A stretch of 29,109 nt of DNA from Volvariella volvacea V23 (lineage: Eukaryota; Basidiomycota; Agaricomycetes; Agaricales; Pluteaceae): NCBI GenBank assembly GCA_000349905.1, contig KB722764.1, positions 273,535 through 302,643 on the forward strand, given 5' to 3'. The notes beneath the pieces were generated by a model. It made no database searches and had not been told where the DNA came from. It saw only the letters and a program-made list of their open reading frames with translations. Position 1 is the stretch's first letter. Every line of letters begins with the position of its first letter. The translations under genes and the position numbers were made by a program. Below, piece after piece: positions 21,613 through 29,109 of the stretch.

Positions 21613-22379
21613 AATCAAAGTAACATGCCAGTAGCATTGCAGGCTCAACAATCCTCTGTTGCATTAGTGCTCAACATCAGTATCAAACTGGTATCCCAGT
21701 TGTGCTCACTACCCACCTAGGCAATGAGGCTTTGGGCAGTACTTGTTATCTGACTGCAACCAGTCAATTACTTTGGCATTATTTATTGTGACTGTCTGTT
21801 GGATTGCAGAGCTGGTTACTTAACAGTGAGACAAGTGCCTAAGAAGATAGCTGGGCCAGCCCAATGCTCTTTGGGCTTCACATTGAGATGAGAAAGGGAT
21901 AGCACATCCCTAATATGACTGCTCTAAAGATTTTGGTTGCTTGCTTCCTTTAAGCATGAGGTAATGCAATGAGATAGATAATTACCAATATTCTTAGAGT
22001 AGGCAACAAAATTGCCATGCTTCACATTTGGATGAGAATCTCATTTGGTTGGTGCTATTGTCAGTAACCAAGTTCAGAAATCTCCCATCACTGGTCACAT
22101 AACACCATCAATACCCTGGACCATGTTGACAGGAATAGTGTCCTACCCAATCTAAGTCAGGCCACCCTCATCCAAGCACAGAATTGTAGATGCCTATATT
22201 TGCTTGAGTAGTCAGGAGCAAGAAAGTCATCCTCAGGCCACTTGTCAGCGAACCATGCCCAGAATTATAAACCTATTATTATGCATTATATACCCTTTTA
22301 TAATGAGAACAATTATAAGGGTGTACTAACAAATATAACTGTTATATTTCAATTTCAGTCTATATTAGCTATATTGATT

Positions 22380-22562
22380 ATTGTTAACATTATTAATTTA
22401 TTTGAGCTGTGGGAACCATGAAAATGCATTGCCTCATCTGGCAACTTGGCACACCCAAAAGAAAAACTACATACACATTTTGCACTCTGCTGAATTCGAA
22501 CCCACAACCTTGAGAGGTTCTATTGATAGAATCTGCATACATGACCACTACACCATACTGGC
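22380..22562 (-). mobile_element. tRNA-derived SINE-like element
   Basis: On the minus strand, starting at 22562, the sequence begins GCCAGTATGGTGTAGTGGTC. This holds an RNA polymerase III A box (TGGTGTAGTGGTC, 22555-22543). A near-perfect B box, GGTTCGAATTC, follows at 22502-22492. Head length and box spacing fit a tRNA. However, the acceptor stem has no matching 3' half after the T arm, and the T stem pairs only partly, so this is not a working tRNA. An unrelated body of about 85 bases follows, then an AT-rich tail. That order is typical of a tRNA-derived SINE. A decayed tRNA pseudogene is the alternative. Confidence 0.55.
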
Positions 22563-22800
22563 TTCCTATACTGATGTAGGAACTTGAACATGTCACACTC
22601 CTCTGAGCAGGACTTCCCCAAGGAAAGTTGGACTTAGAAAAATTTTGATGGTGGGCGCTTTTTTGATTACTAATCAGTTTTTCGGTACTGTGGCATTCTC
22701 CTGATGTTTTAATTGGTTTTTTGAGTATGCCAGCAATGGTACCAACCCTCTGGAATCATTTTCATTTGAGGAAATGTGATTGTAATCTAACAACAACAAT

Positions 22801-22975
22801 ATTAGATTGAATTTTGGAATGTAATCTGCTATGTGGAAAATGATATTACACTTGAGAGTGTCAAATTAGATTCCTGAATGTTATCCTCTATGTGGTAAAT
22901 TAGATTGGAATTGGGGATATGAGATTGAATTTTTGAATATTATTTGCTAACTCAGTTTATTAGGTTTCATGTGGG
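22801..22975. repeat. Degenerate AT-rich tandem units
   Basis: The words ATTAGATT/AGATTGAAT, GGAATGTAATC or TGAATGTTATC, and CTATGTGG recur about every 60 bases, for example at about 22801, 22864 and 22904, with decreasing similarity. This looks like an old tandem duplication within non-coding DNA. No function is evident. Confidence 0.4.
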
Positions 22976-23205
22976 ATTGCAAATGTAACAACGAATATAT
23001 TAGTTATTATGGGTGGCATGGTTTGATGATGATCATCAAATCGGTTTGTGTTCTTGACTGGTCTGCAGCTGTAGGTCAGCCTCTGATGGCTGCTTCACCC
23101 CTTATGCTTCCCTGGGCCTCACTTCGAGACATCTGCCTGACGCACTAGTCCTTGGCCTCGACAGCATCGATGTGGTGGCTTATGGCTACAGCCTAGTCTG
23201 AAAGG

Positions 23206-23525
23206 TGGACTGGTACGGATGTATATCAAAGTGACCGTGGATGTAGTCCGTGAACGAAAATCATACCAGTCTGATGGTTGGACTGGTACGTCAAAGTGAC
23301 CGTGGATGTAACCCACGAGCATCGAGACGTACTAGTCCGGTTGACAGACCAGTCTAGGCCACATGAGTTCTGACTGCTCTGTCTCACGTACTGGTCTGCG
23401 ACTTATGGCTCTTGACTAGTCTGACCGCCGGACCGGTACAACAGAGTGACCATGGGTGTAGCCTACAAGTATCGAGCCATTTCAGTCCGACAGCTGGACG
23501 GGTATGAGAGTGACCGTTGGAACGC
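23206..23525. repeat. Satellite-like array with palindromic linkers
   Basis: The 19-base core CAAAGTGACCGTGGATGTA occurs identically at 23227-23245 and 23292-23310, 65 bases apart. Diverged copies lie at 23442-23460 and 23504-23520. Each core follows a GGACTGGTAC-like word. Units are joined by inverted repeats: TACCAGTC (23264-23271) and GACTGGTA (23281-23288) are perfect inverses across a 9-base spacer. Similar ACTAGTC/GACCAGT words mark the other joints. The array is non-coding in all frames as far as I can see. Confidence 0.6.
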
Positions 23526-24793
23526 TACGGCCCATAGCGGGTTTCCCAATGTACTCTTTTAGACGGCGGGTCCGTATCTTTTCCGTACTGGTCTAGAGGT
23601 CCTTCGGGTCGGTAGTTGGGATCACGTCTAGCTGCTAAACATATACGTAGCCTTGCCGCTACACTCTATCATACCAGTGCAGACGTTGCTCGTTGCTTCT
23701 TAAAATAGTCGAACATGCAACAAATAGCACCTGTCGGACTGCTTGGGGCTTGATGAAGTGACCCCGCCTTTCTCTCCAGCCACAGACCAGCACGGAGCAG
23801 TTAGTTCGTATTCATCTTAGGCTGATGGTTTGGTGTAATGTGGTCCAAGCAGCGGGTATCTTATAGCGATCATCAGAGGCTTCGACAAGTTCCTAGGACG
23901 AGTCGTCTGGAACGAGCTCAGGAGCTGGGGGGAGAACATGGCCTATCTCTTCGAATTGGACGAAGAATCGATCGTAGGATGAAGTGTCATTCTAAAGTTG
24001 CCTCCCCAGAAGTAGTCTCTGCCAGGTCCGTAAGCTCAACGTCCCCAGTAGCGCCAAGGTAAATAGTACCAGAGTTGTAGATCAGCGTGAAACCATCTCG
24101 TTAAGCCTAGAGTGCAGCAGTCAGCTTTCATCTCACAAATCAGGCCGTCGTAGAAAGTCTGCACGCCCTTCGACTCTGTACCGTTCGTTACTAAGTATAG
24201 CATAAACACAAGAAAAGGCGATCTTCTCGTCATTATCTTGTGGGAGGGAGACGACGGCGGGGGAGAACTTGGTGCCAGTTGGGTCGAAAACCGGGCCAAT
24301 GGACACTGCTTAAACAATTTATAAGACTTACAGACAAGAGCAAAGACACGAGATGGGACGCACTACGGTGAGGAAGGTTGGTCAGCGATAGACTGGGCAC
24401 AACCCAACCAGCGACCTGGAAGACAGTTGTCTAGGCAGCGGACGTTGCATTCTTTCTAGGTAATAGACGACGGAGTTTTCCATGTGCTTCCTTTCACTTG
24501 AAGATCATTTTCCAAACCAGACGGTTCATTATATACGGTCTATTCATAGATACGAACGGTGTTATAAAGCTACAGCTTACGTGAAGGATTACAAACGAGA
24601 ATTACTCGTCGGACCTGTGACTAGTGCGATCAGAAATGAACATGCCCGTTATTAGGAAGCTAAAGGACGGCGGCGTCGACATGTTCCTCCCCTACAAGAA
24701 GTTTCTGCTGATAATATTTCAACAACAGGCCAGTCAGCCATGAATACACCAGCAGATAAGATAATAACACCGCAGAATATCTAGATTGATTCA
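23526..24793. other. No convincing gene
   Basis: GC content rises again after the satellite-like array. Short frames occur (23838-24062 plus, 24036-24317 minus, the latter with a hydrophobic patch), but neither has a recognisable domain or clear exons. The 3' end of the phosphotransferase gene begins at 24794. Confidence 0.5.
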
Positions 24794-26704
24794 TTACATG
24801 TACTTCTCTTCGTCCATATCGTCCAAGAACCAGTGCGCTTCGACCTCAGCCCGTTCCTCCGCCGACGTGATTTCCGCTAACGTATCCTCCTTCAGCTTCT
24901 TGCTGCGTGCCATGGCCCTCTCGTAGTGGTCCTTGGGCACCCAGCCCTCCGACCAGAAGCCAACGATGTTCTGGCCTATCTCCAGACTCGCGTCCGCGTC
25001 TCTCAGTGCGGCATCCAGCTTCATCGTCTCGCGTACGTCCTCAGCGTTGAATACGACCGGACACGGCGCTCCTCCTTCCGTAAGCGTCTCCCAGCTCTTC
25101 GTTGCTTCTATAAGGGCAACCTTCAACGCGATAGTCTCGCCCTCCCACAGGTCACCCGCGTGCTGGAAGAGGCGACGGCGGAGTACATCCATGGGGTCTG
25201 TCAAGGCCGCGTGATGAACCTCGTTGCACTCCTCCGTGCTCTTGATGTAGTGGTAATGGACGAGACGACGACGGAGGAGCTCCTTTGCGTAGCTTTGCCC
25301 GGCTTCGTCTAAGGCGTCGAAGTTCTGCGGTAGCGAAGGCCGGGTCATAGACTGAGAGACACGATCATCGTAGTTCTGCAGGCGTTGGGGCATACCGGCA
25401 AGGAGAAATGCGGGTAGGATGGAGGCGTGTTGCCAGTCCAACACGCTGACGACCTGCAAGTCAGAGTTGGACGACCTCGAAACGATGATATTGGTCTCCT
25501 GGAGGTCTAGATGGCGGATGCGGAAATGACTGAGGGAGGGGTCCTTGGGGACGAGTGACGACGCGATGAGGAGATAGCGTTGCAGGTTGTCGATGTGATC
25601 CGACGGTGACTGCTCCTGGTACCGGTAATTTTCCCTCCTGATGCGCTGGAACGGAAACAACGGTTGGCCGAACTGCTGCAGATACGCCAGCTCCTTGTTG
25701 GCTGCTCTTACGAGCGCTGATTCAGCGCTTTCGTCTATAGTTATCGGTTGGTTCAAAGGAGTAACGAGAAAAAAGAAAGAAAAAAAAAAAAAAAAAAAAA
25801 GACAGAGAGCGACGTACACGGTCCCCGGTCCACGTCGAGCTGTGACCTCCTCCCATACCACAGTGGCAGTCTCACATCTGGACCGATGCAGAACCGCTCG
25901 TCCTTGAGCGGAATGCCCGGCCTCCCAACCACCCTCTCCAGGTCTTGCGCGTAGTACAGGCTTCCACCAGCCGAAAGACACACTGACATCATCTTCGCCT
26001 CGAGTTGAACAAGTTGGCGCACGACCGAAACGATTTCCCGCTCCCCCAGGTCAAACCAGATGTCGCTCAACTTCGTACCGTTGACGAACTCCATAAAAAT
26101 AAACTCCGTTTCCGCCACGTTGTCCGACGTAGGCGAGTATCCGTAGACGTTGGGAATTTAGGAATAGGCAGCCCAGAGGAACGGAGGAAATCCATAGTGG
26201 CGACTTCGCTAGCGAGAGCGTAGGACTTGGGCACCGTAACCGGATACGGAATACGCGCTACGAGTTGGAAGCCGTCGCGCATGGTGATGAGGAAGGTACG
26301 GTTAAATCCGCCCTCGGCCAGCTTTTCAAAACTGACGATATTGTCAGGACTGCGGTCGACAGACTCTGCCGCGAGTCGAGATAGCCCGTTGACGTCGAAG
26401 ACCCGTCTGCGCTCTTCATGGCGAAGAGCATCGTTGAAACTGAATATCTCAGATTACGGGTTGGACAGAGACGAGACGACATGTAGAAGACTTACATCCA
26501 GCACCCTGAAGTATAGTTAAAAAGGTCGCTACCAGAATCCCCTATGATCGAGAACCTGTCACGTGGCGGCCAACGGGTCGTGGTGGAGGTCGAGAAGGAA
26601 GAGTTTAACAAACGAAGTGGGGAGCGAGGACGACAGAGAGATAGCGAGACCGGAGCTGCCAGCCAGTCGAAGAAGACCAGCCTCGCACTTGCAAGGCAGG
26701 ACAT
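24794..26704 (-). CDS. AIM9-like mitochondrial phosphotransferase (APH fold), 1-base frameshift
   Basis: Member of the fungal aminoglycoside-phosphotransferase-like family that includes altered inheritance of mitochondria protein 9; substrate unknown. Exons are 26704-26496, 26439-25818 and 25734-24794, with GTAAGT...CAG (56 bases, phase 2) and GTACGT...TAG (83 bases, phase 1) introns. The N terminus is rich in Arg, Ser and Leu and lacks acids for over 40 residues, like a mitochondrial presequence. Family landmarks follow in order: DLFNYTSGCW, KLAEGGFNRTF, ARIPYP, ASEVATMDFLRS, FIFMEFVNG, GSLYYA, DRGPYESAE, the catalytic RHLDLQETN (HxDxxxxN), VLDWQHA, and a conserved C terminus ending DDMDEEKYM. 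Between LPIPK and VYGYSP (about 26154-26161) eight bases intervene and the frame shifts by one base. The gene is either a recent pseudogene or carries a sequence error. Without the shift it would encode about 590 residues. The last intron holds a 20-base poly(T) tract. Confidence 0.85.
25781..25800. repeat. Poly(A) tract of 20 bases inside an intron
   Basis: Twenty consecutive A on the plus strand, preceded by a further A-rich run. It is a poly(T) tract within the second intron of the minus-strand phosphotransferase gene and may act as an extended pyrimidine tract. Length is likely to vary. Confidence 0.75.
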
Positions 26705-27011
26705 GCTAATATATGAAGGGGAAAGGGAAGAGAGATCGAATATAAGAAATCATCTAGCAACGGGGTCTAAACAGAAACAGAGAAGAGGCTATAACCTTGT
26801 CTCAACGACCCGGGCCATTGCGGAGACTAGACAGGACCCCTGAAAATACCGGGTGAGGCTAGATTCACCAGTCTGGTGGGGGTTGGTGTCAGAACATACA
26901 TGTCGGGATTTCAAACTATGGTGCGCAACGCTTAGTCACCACCAATGTTGGACAGTGGCCAATTTGGTTGGGCAGCGATTTTGATGAGATTACGTCAGCG
27001 CCAAGCCTGCC
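26705..27011. other. Upstream region of the phosphotransferase gene
   Basis: About 300 bases with no recognisable gene. It should hold the promoter of the minus-strand phosphotransferase gene and ends at the left inverted repeat of the element at 27012-28819. No clear TATA or other element stands out. Confidence 0.5.
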
Positions 27012-27049
27012 GCCCAGTCGAAACAGGTTCCGGGAGATTCCACGGAAAG
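27012..27049 (+). repeat. Left terminal inverted repeat
   Basis: Begins GCCCAGTCGAAACAGGTTCC and contains GATTCCACGGAAAG. It pairs with 28782-28819 in inverse orientation with four mismatches. Confidence 0.6.
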
Positions 27050-27248
27050 GCGTGGATTGCGGTCCGGGTCCGGGGCCGTCCGTGAGAATCCAACGACAGT
27101 TTTTTTTTCGCGTCTTGGACTTCGACCTCTTGTTGTAGATTCCAACCCAATCATAACATATTCTTATTCTCGACGTCAGAACACTACGAGATTCATCAAA
27201 GCAAGTTAAAATACTCTCTGCATTCGAGCCACCTCACCACGCCCACAC

Positions 27249-28016
27249 ATGGTACAGCCACGAGCTCGAAGCTTAACTGACTCGAGCATCGCCAACGCCG
27301 CTCCCTTGCGCAGAAAACCTTTTTGGTGGGTGTGAGTAGACCAGCGACTACTACTCGGTTGCTGCCTGGTGCCCATGGGGTCGCGGCGAAGCAGCATTGC
27401 TTTCTGCATGGTGCCGCGTGCTAGTATCAACGGTTCCACACCACGGAAATACATAAACGGTGTTTCTAGTGGTCTTGTGAGGCTAATGAAAGGTACTGCT
27501 CGAGTCGCTCCGCGTCACCACTTCCACCACCGAAATCACCCCCCACAGCTGCAGCGCAATCAGGCACAACAGAACCTGTTCCACCAGCCGCGAAATCATT
27601 CGACGATGATATCGAAACCCCGCCGCCACCGCCACCACGAAAAGAAGTCGCTCTGGAAGGGGGAACGGTAAAGAAGAGACGTGGTGGAAAGACCAAGGGC
27701 TCGGACTCAAAGGGTGGAGGTGCTAGTGCACGGAAAAGAGCTGGGACGAAGGAGGCCGAATCAAAGCCCGCGACAACCACAAAGTGAGTTTTTTCATTTA
27801 CTTCGATTTTGTTCAATTTTCATCGCGCATAGAATGTACTACCGCCAGCACTGGCGTACGTCAAACCCCGACAAACGCCTGGCCGAGTTCGAGGAAGACT
27901 GGGTAAAGCTATCGGAGGCGGAAAAACAGGTATATTTTCACTATTCATGTGTCCCTCGCTAACTCACATATCGGCAGGAATGGGCTACGAAGTTTCGGAA
28001 CCGGAACAAGGCTTAG
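27249..28016 (+). CDS. Small basic HMG-box-like protein (5 exons)
   Basis: Predicted protein of about 173 residues, exons 27249-27331, 27425-27492, 27549-27783, 27833-27929 and 27978-28016, all joins GT-AG with matching phases. The third exon codes an acidic then proline-rich stretch (six prolines) and a Lys/Arg/Gly-rich region (KKRRGGKTKG, ARKRAG). The last two exons encode YYRQHWRTSNPDKR, then AEFEEDWVKLSEAEKQ, then EWATKFRNRNKA. The W..LSEAEK..W pattern recalls helices 2 and 3 of an HMG box, but the segment is only about 45 residues, shorter than a full box of about 75. A nuclear, DNA-binding role is inferred. The last three exons are well supported; the first two are less certain, as another acceptor (CTAG at 27464-27467) is possible. 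The whole gene lies between the two inverted repeats. Confidence 0.6.
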
Positions 28017-28749
28017 GTAGAACCTACATCTCGTTCGCAACCATGCTGATGATTTTCCTTGCAGCCGGGCACCCAGGTACCTCCATTACCTTTTCTGGGG
28101 GCGGCAACACCTACGACGATCTGCATGTATCAAGACTTGGTGCCGTTTCGCCTCCACTTCCCCTCTGTGCCCTTCCTTCGCCTTTACATCGCGTTTTTCA
28201 CTTTTGCATCGCACGTTTCACTCTCGCATCACGCCTTTCACTCTCGAAACGATAGAGACATAGAACATTCTCAAAACGGACAATTCGGCACGCATATACT
28301 CGCATTCTCGACTCTAGACGAACAGCTGGCAGGGAAGAAGGGACTTAGAAAAGTTTTCGTGTGGATGGAGGACGAGGGGATAGTAGAATGATACCAAGAC
28401 GACGGAAATTGAGGGATTCTGGTGGATATTGAGGGAATGGATTGGATTGTAGGCGAGTGGGAGGGGGAGGGATGGAAAGTCGGGGAGCGCAACGGTTTCG
28501 AGCCGATGGGGCCGGGTTTCGGTGGAAATGGCTGGACGAGAACGAGTCAGCTCGGAATACCAGGGATTTCGGAGGACAGGAGTGGTTTTGGGCAGATGGC
28601 GACGGTTTTCGGTGGAATCGTCGAATTGTAGTGTTTTTTTACAGCCATTGTACAGTAGCAAACGCAAATCCATTTGTATTGCTCATTACACATATGTCGT
28701 CGGATTGTCGTGGACCAATCCTTCCAGCATCAAAAATAATCACCGAAAT

Positions 28750-28791
28750 CCACGGAAATCCGCCATTCTGTGGCAGGGTGGCTTTCCGTGG
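28750..28791. repeat. Subterminal hairpin
   Basis: CCACGGAAA at 28750-28758 is the perfect inverse of TTTCCGTGG at 28783-28791. The stem extends inwards as GCCA against TGGC after a small bulge. It overlaps the right inverted repeat, and related TTTCGGTGGAA words occur at about 28517 and 28606. Such repeats are typical transposase binding sites; that role is inferred. Confidence 0.5.
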
Positions 28792-28819
28792 AATTCCCCG
28801 GATCCGGTTTCGACTGGGC
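28782..28819 (-). repeat. Right terminal inverted repeat
   Basis: Contains CTTTCCGTGGAATTCCCC and ends GTTTCGACTGGGC. It is the inverse partner of 27012-27049. Confidence 0.6.
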
Positions 28820-29109
28820 CTGCCGGCTGGCAGAGGGCTGAACAAGATGAGATAAACAGAAAATTGTGAGTTTCTAGCCTGTATAGTGAATGAAGGCTAT
28901 CATTAATGTGCTACCATGTTCAGGAAAAGTGCAGCAATGATGATGGTGTACTTTAAGCCAAGTATGAACCCACAAAAGTCCCACAAGCAAATTGAAAACC
29001 AGGGATATTACTGACATGTTGGCAACAGTTATCAAAGGTTCAGCTGATATCTTTGTGTGAGATGTATCTGATCTGTCTGAGGGTGATGATGTAGAGCCTG
29101 AGGCCAGTG
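28820..29109. other. Unassigned edge of the window
   Basis: After about 28860 the sequence turns AT-richer and resembles in style the repeat-like DNA at 21.6-22.4 kb. A GTGAGT...CAG intron-like pair occurs at 28867-28923, but the frames around it are broken by stops. It may be the edge of another repeat or of a gene beyond the window. Confidence 0.35.

Larger units (their letters stand above)
20177..22379. other. Gene-poor stretch, becoming AT-rich and repeat-like
   Basis: No intact gene. The first 1.4 kb resembles the other NLR spacers and ends in a plus-strand ankyrin-like remnant (21230-21612). From about 21.6 kb the base composition and word use change to AT-rich text with no long open frames. 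An imperfect hairpin lies at 22292-22321 (ACCCTTTTATAAT against ATTATAAGGGT, loop GAGAACA). This part may be old transposon DNA, but I cannot name a family. Confidence 0.45.
27012..28819. mobile_element. Candidate DNA transposon with 38-base inverted repeats
   Basis: The sequence at 27012-27049 is the inverse of 28782-28819, with 34 of 38 bases identical by hand count (ends GCCCAGTCGAAAC and GTTTCGACTGGGC). Weaker inverse similarity continues inwards, as in ATCCAACGACA near 27088-27098 against ATCCGACGACA inverted near 28698-28708, and possibly a little outwards. The right end carries several TTTC(C/G)GTGGAA words, like the subterminal repeats of terminal-inverted-repeat transposons. The 1.8 kb interior holds one small five-exon gene and no recognisable transposase, so the element would be non-autonomous. 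I could not find a clear target-site duplication, so the exact ends are uncertain. Confidence 0.5.

Noticed and set aside
25735..25982. A run of Phe residues and a long N-terminal extension in the phosphotransferase reading frame
   Set aside because: It is the translation of the poly(T) intron; splicing at 25817 and 25735 restores the conserved DRGPYESAE junction.
28271..28673. Overlapping Ser/Pro/His-rich frames on both strands
   Set aside because: They arise from purine/pyrimidine-biased repeats near the right end of the candidate transposon and lack protein motifs.

Overview
The window looks like genomic DNA of a filamentous basidiomycete, most likely an agaricomycete. Genes carry short GT-AG introns of about 48 to 93 bases. 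The dominant protein family is the NACHT (STAND/NLR-like) family that is expanded in mushroom-forming fungi. The only housekeeping-like gene belongs to the fungal mitochondrial AIM9-like phosphotransferase family. No species is assigned.

Layout: 1-4173 has no convincing intact gene. Between 4174 and 20176 there are five NACHT NTPase genes, here called A (4174-5955, minus), B (6976-8807, plus), C (11446-13233, minus), D (16132-17984, minus) and E (18425-20176, minus). I rebuilt each as three exons with consistent phases: a short first exon, a long exon of about 1.4-1.5 kb with the NTPase and a Trp-rich C-terminal module, and a short last exon with a mostly basic tail. Products are about 544-576 residues, with no WD40, ankyrin or TPR array attached. 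Two subfamilies are clear. B and D keep the NACHT Walker B signature DGIDE. A, C and E have lost part or all of the acidic pair (DALDV, DGLHV, DGLDA). A and B, one of each type, are divergent neighbours; E and D, again one of each type, are in tandem.

The DNA between these genes is not featureless. Several plus-strand stretches still read like decayed ankyrin repeats, broken by stops and frameshifts. From about 21.6 to 23.6 kb the sequence becomes repeat-like: AT-rich DNA, a tRNA-derived SINE-like element, degenerate AT-rich tandem units, then a satellite-like array of about 65-base units joined by palindromic linkers.

At 24794-26704 (minus) lies the AIM9-like phosphotransferase gene, with a mitochondrial-type N terminus and one apparent 1-base frameshift. 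At 27012-28819 a 38-base inverted repeat (34 of 38 identical by hand count) brackets a 1.8 kb segment holding a five-exon gene for a small, basic, HMG-box-like protein; this is a candidate DNA transposon. The most interesting system is the set of repeat-less paired NACHT proteins with complementary intact and degenerate NTPase motifs. All gene models were made by reading splice signals by hand; no database or alignment program was used.
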